A stretch of 64,000 nucleotides of DNA from Ensifer sp. LC11. Lineage in GTDB: Bacteria > Pseudomonadota > Alphaproteobacteria > Rhizobiales > Rhizobiaceae. The stretch spans positions 62,001-126,000 of the forward strand of contig NZ_MBSO01000009.1 of NCBI RefSeq assembly GCF_001695835.1. The letters are read 5' to 3'. The position numbers and the translations under genes are program-made. The notes beneath the pieces are model-generated. The model saw only the letters and a program-made list of their open reading frames with translations, was not told the DNA's origin and did not search any database. Shown piece by piece: positions 54,071 to 62,377 of the stretch. Position 1 is the first letter of the stretch, and every line of letters begins with the position of its first letter.

Positions 54071-54191
54071 CCTAGTTTTGCGGCAACACCGCTACCCAAT
54101 TTGCAAACCGTTGCCATCTAGCCCATTGGCTTTTGCGGCGCATTTACCTATAGGATCGCCGAGACTCGACATAGAATAAAGAGGTATGCGC

Positions 54192-54470
54192 GTGACAGCT
54201 ACATTCGACAAGGTTGCCGACATCATCGCGGAAACGAGCGAGATCGATCGCGAGACGATCACGCCGGAAAGCCATACGATTGACGATCTCGGCATCGACA
54301 GCCTGGACTTCCTCGACATCGTCTTTGCGATCGACAAGGAATTCGGCATCAAGATCCCGCTCGAGCAGTGGACGCAGGAAGTCAACGAAGGCAAGGTTTC
54401 GACCGAAGAGTACTTCGTTCTGAAGAACCTCTGCGCCAAGATCGACGAACTGCGGGCTGCCAAGGGCTGA
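54192..54470 (+). CDS. acpXL: Acyl carrier protein AcpXL for very-long-chain fatty acids
   Basis: A 92-residue acidic carrier protein specific for the 27-hydroxyoctacosanoate chain of rhizobial lipid A. The phosphopantetheine attachment serine is Ser37 in [15 protein letters not shown]. The GTG at 54192 gives the 92-residue length and [11 protein letters not shown] start of known AcpXL proteins, and sits 7 bp after a GAGG ribosome site; an ATG 6 bp earlier is too close to it. A strong hairpin terminator follows at 54503-54552, before fabZXL, suggesting that acpXL is transcribed in excess of the rest of the cluster. Confidence 0.95.
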   Translation: MTATFDKVADIIAETSEIDRETITPESHTIDDLGIDSLDFLDIVFAIDKEFGIKIPLEQWTQEVNEGKVSTEEYFVLKNLCAKIDELRAAKG

Positions 54471-54502
54471 TCGGGCTTTCGCCCAACCTTGCCGCACCAA
54501 TT

Positions 54503-54552
54503 CCAATGCCGCCCGTCGCGCCCCGCGCTTGACAGGCGGCATTGGCGTTTTT
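54503..54552 (+). terminator. Terminator between acpXL and the downstream lipid A genes
   Basis: An 11-bp perfect stem, CCAATGCCGCC with GGCGGCATTGG, a GC-rich 21-nt loop, then CGTTTTT. It is only 33 bp before the fabZXL start, so readthrough or a second promoter must serve the downstream genes; partial termination would keep AcpXL in excess. Confidence 0.8.
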
Positions 54553-54584
54553 ACTTGAGCCCGAAACGAACAGGGTGAGCCTCA

Positions 54585-55070
54585 ATGCTCCTTGAATACT
54601 TCCAGATGATCGACCGTGTCGAAACGGTCGATCTTTCGGCTGGCCGGCTGACGGCACGGTCCGTGGTTCCGCAGAAGAGCCCGGTGTTCGAAGGCCATTT
54701 TCCAGGCTACCCGCTGGTGCCGGGCGTGCTGCTGATCGAAACCATGGCGCAGGCCTCCGGTTTCCTGGTATTGGCAGCAACCAACTTTGCCGCCATGCCT
54801 TTCCTGATGTCCGTCGACGGCGCCAAGATGCGGACTTTTGTCGAGCCCTCGGCCGAACTCGAGATTGAGGCCTTCCTCGAGCATGAAGGTTCGGGTTTTG
54901 CCGTGACCAAGGCGAAGATCACCTCGGCCGGCAAGAAGGTCTGCGACGCCCAGCTGAAACTGAGAACGATGCCGTTCGATCAGGTTCCGCTCGGCGATAT
55001 CGTGCGCAAGCGCGCTGAGGAAGTGGGGCTGATGGCGGCTCTTTCGGCGACAGCCGGATCGGAGAAGTAA
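54585..55070 (+). CDS. fabZXL: FabZ-type 3-hydroxyacyl-ACP dehydratase (long-chain system)
   Basis: A 161-residue hot-dog-fold dehydratase. The catalytic His38 is in EGHFPGYPLVPGVLLIETMAQ, with the catalytic acid probably Glu52. It is slightly longer than FabZ at the C-terminus. In Rhizobium the product dehydrates 3-hydroxyacyl-AcpXL intermediates during elongation to C28. The gene follows the acpXL terminator by 33 bp and ends 1 bp before the fabF2XL ATG, so the latter pair is tightly linked. Confidence 0.93.
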   Translation: MLLEYFQMIDRVETVDLSAGRLTARSVVPQKSPVFEGHFPGYPLVPGVLLIETMAQASGFLVLAATNFAAMPFLMSVDGAKMRTFVEPSAELEIEAFLEHEGSGFAVTKAKITSAGKKVCDAQLKLRTMPFDQVPLGDIVRKRAEEVGLMAALSATAGSEK

Positions 55071-55071
55071 G

Positions 55072-56274
55072 ATGAGCAAATCTTCAAACGACGTTGTCAT
55101 TACCGGCGTCGGTATCGTCACCAGCCAGGGCGTCGGCGTCGAGCCGCATGTCGCGCTCTTGAGCGCCGGCACATCGCCGGCCGTGCGTGTCGAGACCGAG
55201 AAGTTCAGCCCGTATCCGGTGCATCCGCTGCCGGAAATCGACTGGTCGCAGCAGATCGCCAAGCGTGGCGACCAGCGCCAGATGGAAAACTGGCAGCGCC
55301 TCGGCGTTTTTGCCGCCGGCCTGGCGCTCGATGATGCCGGCCTCAAGGACAATCTCGAAGCCTGCGGCAGCATGGACATGATCGTTGCTGCCGGTGGCGG
55401 CGAGCGCGATATCAATGTCGATTCGCTGATCGTCGACGAAGCCCTGAAGCGCAACGACCGCGAACAGCTGTTGAACGAGAAGCTGACGACGGAGCTGCGC
55501 CCGACGCTGTTCCTGGCCCAGCTTTCCAACCTGCTCGCCGGCAACATCTCGATCGTGCACAAGGTCACCGGCTCGTCGCGTACCTTCATGGGCGAGGAAG
55601 CGGCCGGCATCTCGGCGATCGAAACCGCCTTCGCCCGCATCAAGGCCGGCCAGTCGAGCCACACGCTCGTCGGCGGCGCCTTTTCGGCCGAGCGTCTCGA
55701 CATCATTCTCTTGATCGAAGCCATCCAGGGCCATGCGCTCGGCGATTGGCATCCGATCTGGTCGCGCAGCAAGGACAATGGCGGAGGCATGATCCTCGGC
55801 TCCGTCGGCGCCTTTCTGGTGCTGGAATCACGCGAATTTGCCGAAGCCCGCGGCGCCCGCATCTATGCCTCGATCGAGGCGATCGGCGGCGACCGCGGCG
55901 CGCGCGACGGCGGCAAGCTGGAAGCGCGCCTTGCGGACCTCGCCAAACCTGCGGCAGATCTCGACCCGGTCTCGACCGTCGTCTTCTCCGGTACATCCGG
56001 TTTCCACGATCTCGTGGCGCGCGAAAAGGCGTTCCTCGAAAAGACGTTTGCCGGTGCGCCGGTGCGTGCCTATGGCGGCCTCGTTGGCCACAGCATCGAG
56101 GCGCAGTTCCCGCTGGGCCTGGCGCTGGCGGCGCTGACGCTGGGAGAAGGCGCCAAGGTGCCTGCCTTTGACGCCGGCGCGGAACAGCCGATGACGGCGG
56201 CAGCCAAGTCCGCCGTGGTCACCACCATCGGCCATTCGCGCGGCGAAGGCGTCGCCGTGCTTTCGGCGGAATAA
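55072..56274 (+). CDS. fabF2XL: Ketosynthase-like protein lacking catalytic residues (FabF2XL)
   Basis: A 400-residue KAS-fold protein. Where ketosynthases have the TACASG nucleophile, this has KVTGSSRTFMGEEAAG (residues about 164-179) with no Cys. The usual NAHGTxT is replaced by FSGTSGF, so one catalytic His is also gone, while the second is kept (GLVGHSIEAQ). It is therefore unlikely to condense alone. Rhizobial clusters encode it beside an intact partner, as here (fabF1XL, 12 bp downstream), analogous to the KS-alpha/chain-length-factor pairs of type II polyketide synthases. The partner pairing is inference. Confidence 0.93.
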   Translation: MSKSSNDVVITGVGIVTSQGVGVEPHVALLSAGTSPAVRVETEKFSPYPVHPLPEIDWSQQIAKRGDQRQMENWQRLGVFAAGLALDDAGLKDNLEACGSMDMIVAAGGGERDINVDSLIVDEALKRNDREQLLNEKLTTELRPTLFLAQLSNLLAGNISIVHKVTGSSRTFMGEEAAGISAIETAFARIKAGQSSHTLVGGAFSAERLDIILLIEAIQGHALGDWHPIWSRSKDNGGGMILGSVGAFLVLESREFAEARGARIYASIEAIGGDRGARDGGKLEARLADLAKPAADLDPVSTVVFSGTSGFHDLVAREKAFLEKTFAGAPVRAYGGLVGHSIEAQFPLGLALAALTLGEGAKVPAFDAGAEQPMTAAAKSAVVTTIGHSRGEGVAVLSAE

Positions 56275-56286
56275 CAGGAGCGGACC

Positions 56287-57570
56287 ATGAGCAACGCTTA
56301 CAAGGATCACCTCGGCCGCCCGATCATCGCCATTACCGGCATGGGCGTCATCACCTCGCTCGGCCAGGGTGTCGAGGACAACTGGGCAGCGCTTTCGGGC
56401 GGCGTCTCGGGCATCCACAAGATCACCCGCTTCCCGACGGAAGGCTTGAACACCCGCATCTCCGGCACGGTCGATTTCATCGACATTCCGGCCGCCAATT
56501 CCGTCGAGCGTTCCTATGCCATGGCACGCGAAACGACGCTGGAGGCCTTAGCGCAGGCCGGCATTTCCGGCGATTTCAATGGCCCCTTGTTCCTGGCCGC
56601 CCCGCCGGTCGAGCCGGAATGGAGCGCTCGTTTCGAGCTCGCAGACCGTTCGCCGCCGTCGGAGCAGCCGGGTGACGCCTATAACCGTTTCCTCGCCGCC
56701 ATGCGCCAGAAGGCCGATCCGGTGTTCCATGAAGCCGTGCTGTTCGGCTCGATTTCGGAACGCCTGGCCGATCGCTTCGGCACCCGCGGCCTGCCGGTGA
56801 CGCTGTCGACGGCCTGTGCATCGGGCGCAACCGCGATCCAGCTCGGCGTCGAGGCGATCCGCCAGGGCCGCACCGATCGCGCGCTGACGGTTGCGACCGA
56901 CGGCTCGGTCAGCGCCGAGGCGTTGATCCGTTTCGCGCTGCTTTCGGCGCTTTCCACCCAGAACGATCCGCCGGAAAAGGCCTCCAAGCCCTTCACCAAG
57001 GACCGTGACGGCTTCGTGATTGCCGAAGGTGCGGCGACGCTGGTGCTGGAATCGCTGGAAGCGGCGGTCGCCCGCGGCGCCCGCGTCTACGGCATCCTCA
57101 AGGGTTGCGGCGAGAAGGCCGACCTGTTCCACCGCACGCGGTCTTCGCCCGACGGTGGTCCGGCGATCGCGACGATCCGGGCAGCACTTGCCGACGCCGG
57201 CATCAATGAGGACGGCATCGGCTACATCAACGCGCACGGCACTTCGACGCCCGAGAACGACAAGATGGAATATCTGTCGATGTCGGCCGTCTTCGGCGAC
57301 CGCCTGCCATCGATCCCGGTCTCGTCCAACAAGTCGATGATCGGCCATACGCTGACGGCAGCCGGTGCGGTCGAAGCGGTGTTCTCGATCCAGACGATGT
57401 TGACTGGCACGCTGCCGCCGACGATCAACTACCAGAACCCCGATCCGGCGATCGTGCTCGACGTGGTGCCGAATGTGAAGCGCAGCCAGCAGGTCACTGC
57501 GGTGCTGTCGAATTCCTTCGGCTTCGGCGGCCAGAACGCCAGCCTTGTCATGACCGCCGAGCCGGCTTGA
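56287..57570 (+). CDS. fabF1XL: 3-oxoacyl-ACP synthase II (FabF1XL)
   Basis: A 427-residue beta-ketoacyl-ACP synthase with an intact triad: Cys177 in LSTACASGATAI, His317 in YINAHGTSTPENDKMEYL and His354 in MIGHTLTAAGAVEA, plus the C-terminal SNSFGFGGQNASLVM. It elongates the AcpXL-bound chain towards 28 carbons in lipid A synthesis. The ATG has a close AGGAGCGG ribosome site. Gene order acpXL-fabZXL-fabF2XL-fabF1XL-adh2XL-lpxXL is that of Rhizobium leguminosarum. A family D repeat follows the stop. Confidence 0.94.
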   Translation: MSNAYKDHLGRPIIAITGMGVITSLGQGVEDNWAALSGGVSGIHKITRFPTEGLNTRISGTVDFIDIPAANSVERSYAMARETTLEALAQAGISGDFNGPLFLAAPPVEPEWSARFELADRSPPSEQPGDAYNRFLAAMRQKADPVFHEAVLFGSISERLADRFGTRGLPVTLSTACASGATAIQLGVEAIRQGRTDRALTVATDGSVSAEALIRFALLSALSTQNDPPEKASKPFTKDRDGFVIAEGAATLVLESLEAAVARGARVYGILKGCGEKADLFHRTRSSPDGGPAIATIRAALADAGINEDGIGYINAHGTSTPENDKMEYLSMSAVFGDRLPSIPVSSNKSMIGHTLTAAGAVEAVFSIQTMLTGTLPPTINYQNPDPAIVLDVVPNVKRSQQVTAVLSNSFGFGGQNASLVMTAEPA

Positions 57571-57594
57571 GTCGGAAAGCTCGGCGGAACGAAA

Positions 57595-57767
57595 TACCCC
57601 CTCTGGCCTGCCGGCCATCTCCCCCACAAGGGGGGAGATCGACGCGCGGCTGGGCTGGCCGCTCCAATAGAAAGGCTCGCATTCGGAGCTTCATTGGAGG
57701 GCGAGGGGGTGCCACATCCAATCTCCCCCCTTGTGGGGGAGATGCCCGGCAGGGCAGAGGGGGGGTA
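57595..57767. repeat. Palindromic repeat (family D, intergenic copy)
   Basis: The left arm TACCCCCTCTGGCCTGCCGG plus CCATCTCCCCC...AAGGGGGGAGAT; the right arm ATCTCCCCCC...GGGGGAGATGCCCGGCAG to AGAGGGGGGGTA. The ends correspond to those of the element inside cobN (34170-34417). The middle differs and is shorter. It sits between fabF1XL and adh2XL. Confidence 0.88.
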
Positions 57768-57850
57768 CAGCGCCACTCTCTGTAGAATGGCGACATGTTC
57801 GCAAGACGTGTATATGCCGCCTGTCGATCTGAATATTTAAAGGAACAACC

Positions 57851-58879
57851 ATGCGCGCCCTGCAACTGCTCGATGACCGCAAGCTCGAAATCACCGATAT
57901 TCCGGAGCCGGAAGCTCCTGGTCCGGGCGAGGTGACCCTGCGCGTCAAGGCGGTTGCGCTCAACCATATCGACGTCTGGGGCTGGCGCGGCATGGCGTTT
58001 GCCAAGCGCAAGATGCCGCTCGTCATCGGCGCGGAAGCTTCGGGCGTGGTCGACGCGATCGGTCCTGGCGTTTCGAGCGTGCTTCCGGGGCAACTGGTCT
58101 CGATCTACGGTGCGCGCACCTGCGGCCTCTGCCGCCCGTGCAAGGAAGGCCGCGACAATCTCTGCGAACATGTCGGCGGCGTGCACGGCTTCCACCTCGA
58201 TGGCTTTGCGCAGGAGAAGATCAACCTGCCGGCGCGTCTTCTCGTACCGGCACCTCCGGGCGTCGACGCCGTTGCTGCAGCGCTTGCTCCGGTCACCTTC
58301 GGTACCGTCGAGCATATGCTGTTCGACAATGCCAAGCTTGAGCCCGGCGAAACCATCCTCGTCCATGCCGGCGGCTCCGGCATCGGCTCGGCGGCTATCC
58401 AGCTTGCCAAGAAGATCGGTTGCACCGTGATCACGACGGTTGGTTCTGACGACAAGATCGAAAAGGCCAAGGCGCTGGGCGCCGATCACGTCATCAACTA
58501 CCGCACCGACCGCTTCGAAGGCGTGGTGCGCAAGCTGACGAAGAAGAAGGGCGTCGACGTCGTGTTCGAACACGTCGGCAAGGACACCTGGGCAGGCTCC
58601 ATGCTCTGCATGAAGCGCGGCGGGCGTCTCGTGACCTGCGGTTCGACCTCGGGTGTTTCGACCGACATGAACCTGATGATGCTGTTCCAGCAGCAATTGA
58701 AGCTGCTCGGCTCCTTCGGCTGCCGCATGGAGAACATGGCCAACGCCATGCAGAAGATGGCCCGCGGCCTGGTGCACCCGGTCATCGATACCGAAATCGG
58801 GCTCAAAGAGATCGACGTGGCGCTGGAGCGCATGGAATCGCGCCAGATCTTCGGCAAGATCATCCTGAAGATGGATTGA
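57851..58879 (+). CDS. adh2XL: Zinc-type alcohol dehydrogenase of the lipid A cluster
   Basis: A 342-residue medium-chain dehydrogenase. The GroES-like N-terminal half includes AVALNHIDVWGWRG and GAEASGVVDAIGPGV; a structural Cys cluster (CGLCRPCKEGRDNLC) follows; the Rossmann half has HAGGSGIGSAAIQLAKKIG and HVINYRTD. It probably performs a reduction or oxidation step in the 27-hydroxyoctacosanoyl pathway; its exact role is not fixed even in characterised clusters. A family D repeat separates it from fabF1XL, which may affect transcription into adh2XL and lpxXL. Confidence 0.9.
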   Translation: MRALQLLDDRKLEITDIPEPEAPGPGEVTLRVKAVALNHIDVWGWRGMAFAKRKMPLVIGAEASGVVDAIGPGVSSVLPGQLVSIYGARTCGLCRPCKEGRDNLCEHVGGVHGFHLDGFAQEKINLPARLLVPAPPGVDAVAAALAPVTFGTVEHMLFDNAKLEPGETILVHAGGSGIGSAAIQLAKKIGCTVITTVGSDDKIEKAKALGADHVINYRTDRFEGVVRKLTKKKGVDVVFEHVGKDTWAGSMLCMKRGGRLVTCGSTSGVSTDMNLMMLFQQQLKLLGSFGCRMENMANAMQKMARGLVHPVIDTEIGLKEIDVALERMESRQIFGKIILKMD

Positions 58880-58890
58880 TCGACGTGCGC

Positions 58891-59820
58891 ATGCTGATCA
58901 CACGGCTGGTGCTGGCGGCGGATCGTTTCCGCCAGTGGCTGATCGCGCAGTTCGTCTTCCTGCTTTTGACGATCCTGAAGATGTTTCCCGCCGATGGCGC
59001 GATCCGGTTCATGGATCGCGCGGCGCGCTTCATCGGCCCGAAGACCAGCCGGCACACGCTGACGCTCACCAATCTGCGCAATGCCTTTCCGGAAAAGAGC
59101 GAGGCGGAGATCGAGGAGATCGCGCTCGAAAGCTGGGGCAACATGGGCCGCATGGCGGCCGAGTACGTGTTTCTCGACCGTCTCTTCGACTTCGACCCCG
59201 AGCGCACGACGCCCGGCCGTGTCGAGGTTTCCGGCATCCCGTTGTTTCTGGAGCTCCGGGACAATCCGCGCCCGTTCATCGTCTTTACGGCCCATAGCGG
59301 CAATTTCGAGATGCTGCCGGTTGCCGGCTCCGCCTTCGGCCTTGATGTCACCGTGCTGTTCCGACCGCCGAACAATCCGTACGTGGCCGAAAAGGTGTTC
59401 AAGTTCCGCGAGGAGCGCATGGGCAACCTGGTGCCGTCCCACGCCGGCTCGTCCTTCGCGCTCGCCCGTCAGCTTGAACGTGGCCTCGGTGTCGGCGTGC
59501 TGGTCGACCAGAAATTCCGCAAGGGGCTGAAGACCAAGTTCTTCGGCCAGGACGTGCAGACCAACCCATTGCTGGCCAAGCTCGTCCGCCAGTTCAACTG
59601 CGAGGTCTACCCCGCCCGCTGCATCCGTCTTCCGGGCGGTCGTTTCCGGCTGGAGCTGGAACCGGCGATTGCCATTCCGCGCAAGGCAGACGGCAATGTC
59701 GACGTCACCGCCACGGCGCAGGTGCTGAACGACAAGGTGGAAAGCTGGGTCCGGGAATATCCCGGCCAGTGGCTCTGGTATCACGACCGCTGGCACATCA
59801 AGCGGCACCTGAAGGACTGA
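58891..59820 (+). CDS. lpxXL: LpxXL, very-long-chain lipid A acyltransferase
   Basis: A 309-residue member of the LpxL/HtrB acyltransferase family, transferring 27-hydroxyoctacosanoate from AcpXL to lipid A. The membrane anchor is residues 16-32 (WLIAQFVFLLLTILKMF); the HX4E catalytic motif His135-Glu140 is in VFTAHSGNFEML; YPGQWLWYHDRWH is the C-terminal family block. Three close starts are possible (TTG 58876, GTG 58885, ATG 58891); the ATG was chosen by convention. The gene is head-to-tail with adh2XL and is followed by a terminator. Confidence 0.93.
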   Translation: MLITRLVLAADRFRQWLIAQFVFLLLTILKMFPADGAIRFMDRAARFIGPKTSRHTLTLTNLRNAFPEKSEAEIEEIALESWGNMGRMAAEYVFLDRLFDFDPERTTPGRVEVSGIPLFLELRDNPRPFIVFTAHSGNFEMLPVAGSAFGLDVTVLFRPPNNPYVAEKVFKFREERMGNLVPSHAGSSFALARQLERGLGVGVLVDQKFRKGLKTKFFGQDVQTNPLLAKLVRQFNCEVYPARCIRLPGGRFRLELEPAIAIPRKADGNVDVTATAQVLNDKVESWVREYPGQWLWYHDRWHIKRHLKD

Positions 59821-60189
59821 TTCTCTTCCACGCGCCGTCCGCTCCGGCTTGCGCTTTCCGCAATTGCAGTTTGAGGTTCTCGCAAGCCCGGCGCCGATGT
59901 GCCGGGCGCGATTTTATCGTGCGCATGGCGAATGCCGTGGCCGGATTCTCCCTGAAAACGTTTCCGGACGGCGAGTTTCTCTTTCTGTTGTTGAACGCTA
60001 TCGCAATGAGTGTAAACTCTTCGTTGTCTCGCGGGGAGTGAACTGCAAGCGCTTTGGGTGGCTGATGCGGTGTGGTTTTACGCGGAAGCAGTGGGGGAAA
60101 CAGCAAGAACCAGATCAGTGTCTGCCGTCATCAACGCCTGTCTTGTAAGTGCATCGAAGCGGCTTTGCCGTGGGGAATGGGGTTTCGAA
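59821..60189. other. Intergenic region with terminator
   Basis: Apart from the terminator at 59886-59915, I see no gene. The segment around 59990-60060 is the likely promoter region for the PAS-domain gene. Frames extending upstream of 60190 have no PAS-family character. Confidence 0.45.
59886..59915 (+). terminator. Terminator of the lpxXL operon
   Basis: A 7-bp perfect stem GCCCGGC/GCCGGGC with an 8-nt loop, followed by GCGATTTTAT. It is 66 bp after the lpxXL stop. Confidence 0.75.
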
Positions 60190-60900
60190 TTGAACGCACT
60201 GATTGAGCTGTTCTGGTTCAAATATTCACAGTTGCAGTATGCCGTACGCATGGCAGACGAGCACCTGATCGGGATTCTGGATCGCGAGTTGGATCCGATC
60301 CTGAGATCCGTCTACGACGAGAAGGCGGTGAGTGTCGAAGACGCCCGACTTCAGTTCCAATTCCTGATCGACATCCTGCGGGTCGAGGCCGACGACATCT
60401 CCTGCGTGCTCAGGCACTCGCAGCTGCTGCAATCGCTGATCAACCGTTACTTCGCCGCCACTGGCGCAGAGACGTTCGCCGATCTCCAGCTTGAACGCCT
60501 GCCAGCGCAGCCGAACAAGGGCAGGGCGGACGAGGGGCTGCTCAACGAGGCCATCCTCGACAGCTTCCCGGACCGGATCGCCGTCATCACCCCCGACTAT
60601 CGCTATCTTTATACCAACCCGCGCAACGCCAACCATCTGGCAAGCCGCCCGATGGATCTGATCGGCCGGCATATCGTCGAGTTTATCGGCATCCAGCGCT
60701 TCGAGCTCAGGGTAAAATCCTATCTTGATCGCTGCTTTGCTGGCGACGTGGTCGACTACACCTTCGCCAAGACCGTCGACGGGCGTACGGTCGTCGTCCG
60801 TTGTCGGCTGACGCCGTGCATGTCGAGCACCGGCAAACTGATCGGTGCGATCCTGGTGATCCAGGAACATGCCGACCGCAGGCGGGCGATCGCGGCCTGA
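60190..60900 (+). CDS. PAS-domain protein
   Basis: A 236-residue protein. The N-terminal half is helical (LIELFWFKYSQLQYAVRMADEHLIGILDRELDPIL), and residues about 130-235 form a PAS domain (AILDSFPDRIAVITPDYRYLYTNPRNANHLASRPMDLIGRHIVEFIG, then VVDYTFAKTVDGRTVVVRCRLTP). There is no output domain such as GGDEF, kinase or HTH, so it may pass a signal to a partner. The TTG at 60190 is a guess; the only nearby ATG (60250) would remove conserved-looking sequence, and a GTG at 60058 adds more. Confidence 0.65.
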   Translation: MNALIELFWFKYSQLQYAVRMADEHLIGILDRELDPILRSVYDEKAVSVEDARLQFQFLIDILRVEADDISCVLRHSQLLQSLINRYFAATGAETFADLQLERLPAQPNKGRADEGLLNEAILDSFPDRIAVITPDYRYLYTNPRNANHLASRPMDLIGRHIVEFIGIQRFELRVKSYLDRCFAGDVVDYTFAKTVDGRTVVVRCRLTPCMSSTGKLIGAILVIQEHADRRRAIAA

Positions 60901-61004
60901 GCGGTCGCGTTCAGCGCGCCGCAGTCCATCCACATTTCGGAAAGTCGCGGGTCGGGCGCATTGTGACGATTCGGTCGATTTGGCGCGAAGGGGGCCGCAA
61001 CGTC

Positions 61005-61583
61005 GTGGAAATCAGGATCGAAACGCCACGCCTTATCCTGCGGCCGTGGGGCGAGGAGGATATCGCGCAACTCACGCTCGGCTTGAACGATCTGGACGTC
61101 GCAAAGTGGCTTGCGTTCGTTCCGCACCCCTATTCGACGTCGGACGCCGAAAGCTGGATCAGGAGATGCCAGGAGATTGCCAACGCAGGCAATCGGCCGA
61201 TCGCGTACGAATTTGCGATCGAGCTTAAGTCTGAACGACTGGTGATTGGCGGGGTCAGTCTCAATAAGATCGACTGGAGTGGCGGAACGGCTGGTGGCGG
61301 GATCTGGATCGCCAGCCCCTACCAGGGACGCGGTTATGGCCGCGAGGCATTCGAGGCGAAGATCCGCTTTGCGTTTTCCGATCTGGGCCTGACACGGCTG
61401 GTCAACGGTTACCTTGACGGCAACGAAAACTCCTGGGCGATGCAGAGCAAACTGGGCTACCGGCGCGTCTCTGAAGTTGCCAGCCGGCGTATGGCCGATG
61501 GCAGGCAGACGATCGAACATGTCACGATGTTGCTGCGCAGCGATTGGCAGGAGTACGGAAAGCAAACGCCGAGCCGGCCGTGA
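61005..61583 (+). CDS. GNAT-family N-acetyltransferase (RimJ/RimL-like)
   Basis: A protein of about 192 residues of the acetyltransf_3 (RimJ/RimL) subgroup: RIETPRLILRPWGEEDIAQL at the start, FAIELKSERLVIGGVSLN for the central strands, WIASPYQGRGYGREAFEAKIRFAF with the acetyl-CoA pyrophosphate loop, and GNENSWAMQSKLGYRRVSE. The GTG at 61005 is 10 bp after GAAGGGGG and gives the usual start; the longer in-frame region upstream has no family match. The substrate is unknown. Confidence 0.85.
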   Translation: MEIRIETPRLILRPWGEEDIAQLTLGLNDLDVAKWLAFVPHPYSTSDAESWIRRCQEIANAGNRPIAYEFAIELKSERLVIGGVSLNKIDWSGGTAGGGIWIASPYQGRGYGREAFEAKIRFAFSDLGLTRLVNGYLDGNENSWAMQSKLGYRRVSEVASRRMADGRQTIEHVTMLLRSDWQEYGKQTPSRP

Positions 61584-61687
61584 TCCAGCGGGCAATCGCA
61601 CGGCGTGTCGGGATCGTTTGATCGCGACGATTGCGGTTGGAGGCAGGAGCGGCCGAGGCAACCCGGCCGTCGCCACGCAAGTGCAGC

Positions 61688-62188
61688 TTATCCGGCCGGT
61701 GATGTCATGCTGCGCAGGCATTCCTGCTCGAAGCCAACATGCCGGCGCAGGCTGGTGAAGAAGCCGCGCAGCATGTAGCCGGCGGTCTCGGCATTGACGG
61801 TCTCGTCGGCAGCGCCGAGCCGTTCCAGCATCTCCGTCAGTTCCTCGGCGAAGCACTCGTCCTCGCAGTGCTCGTATTTCAGTCGCTCCAGCGTAGCGCT
61901 GATCGTCGGATCGCTTGGGAAGGTCCGTTCGACCCAGGGGAAAACCAGGGTCTCCTCGCCGGAATGCATCTCGCGGATCATCGGCCCGAGCACCTTGGCG
62001 GCGTAGAGGCATTTCTGCCGGTCGATTTCGGCGGGCAGGCTGTCGGCGATTTCCTCAAGACAGCTGCAAAGCGCGAGCTGCTCTTCGTGGGCACGGGCGA
62101 GCCAGGCGAAGGGTTCGGCCATCGGCACGGGCCGGGCAGGTGGCTCCGGCCGGCTTCGGATACGTCCTTCCTCATATGTGTTTTTCAT
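61688..62188 (-). CDS. Hemerythrin-like HHE-domain protein
   Basis: A 166-residue protein with the di-iron hemerythrin HHE helices: [52 protein letters not shown] and [15 protein letters not shown]. The His and Glu residues provide metal ligands for oxygen or NO binding. Start taken at ATG 62188; a TTG at 62197 is in frame. Divergent from ccoN with a perfect anaerobox between them, so both are likely FnrN/FixK targets. Role inferred: oxygen or NO sensing or protection near the cbb3 oxidase. Confidence 0.85.
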   Translation of the reverse strand: MKNTYEEGRIRSRPEPPARPVPMAEPFAWLARAHEEQLALCSCLEEIADSLPAEIDRQKCLYAAKVLGPMIREMHSGEETLVFPWVERTFPSDPTISATLERLKYEHCEDECFAEELTEMLERLGAADETVNAETAGYMLRGFFTSLRRHVGFEQECLRSMTSPAG

Positions 62189-62260
62189 CGACTTCAAACA
62201 CCCGCTCCCACGGTGCTCCCTATTGTTTGCCGAGGATGACCCATTCGAGGTGGGGCAGCC

Positions 62261-62274
62261 TTGATCTGAATCAA
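62261..62274. promoter_or_regulatory. Anaerobox between the hemerythrin-like gene and ccoN
   Basis: TTGATCTGAATCAA is a perfect TTGAT-N4-ATCAA site. Its centre is about 110 bp before the ccoN ATG and about 79 bp before the hemerythrin start, so with the usual -41.5 spacing it can serve either promoter (untranslated leaders of about 68 and 38 nt). Confidence 0.9.
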
Positions 62275-62377
62275 GGCCGGGCCGCCCAGATTCTGACAGT
62301 TTCCGGCAAGCTGCGGCGAGGCCCCTGTTCTAGGGCGCGTTCCCGCGTGCGTTCGGACCAAGTTGGGGACCCAACCA

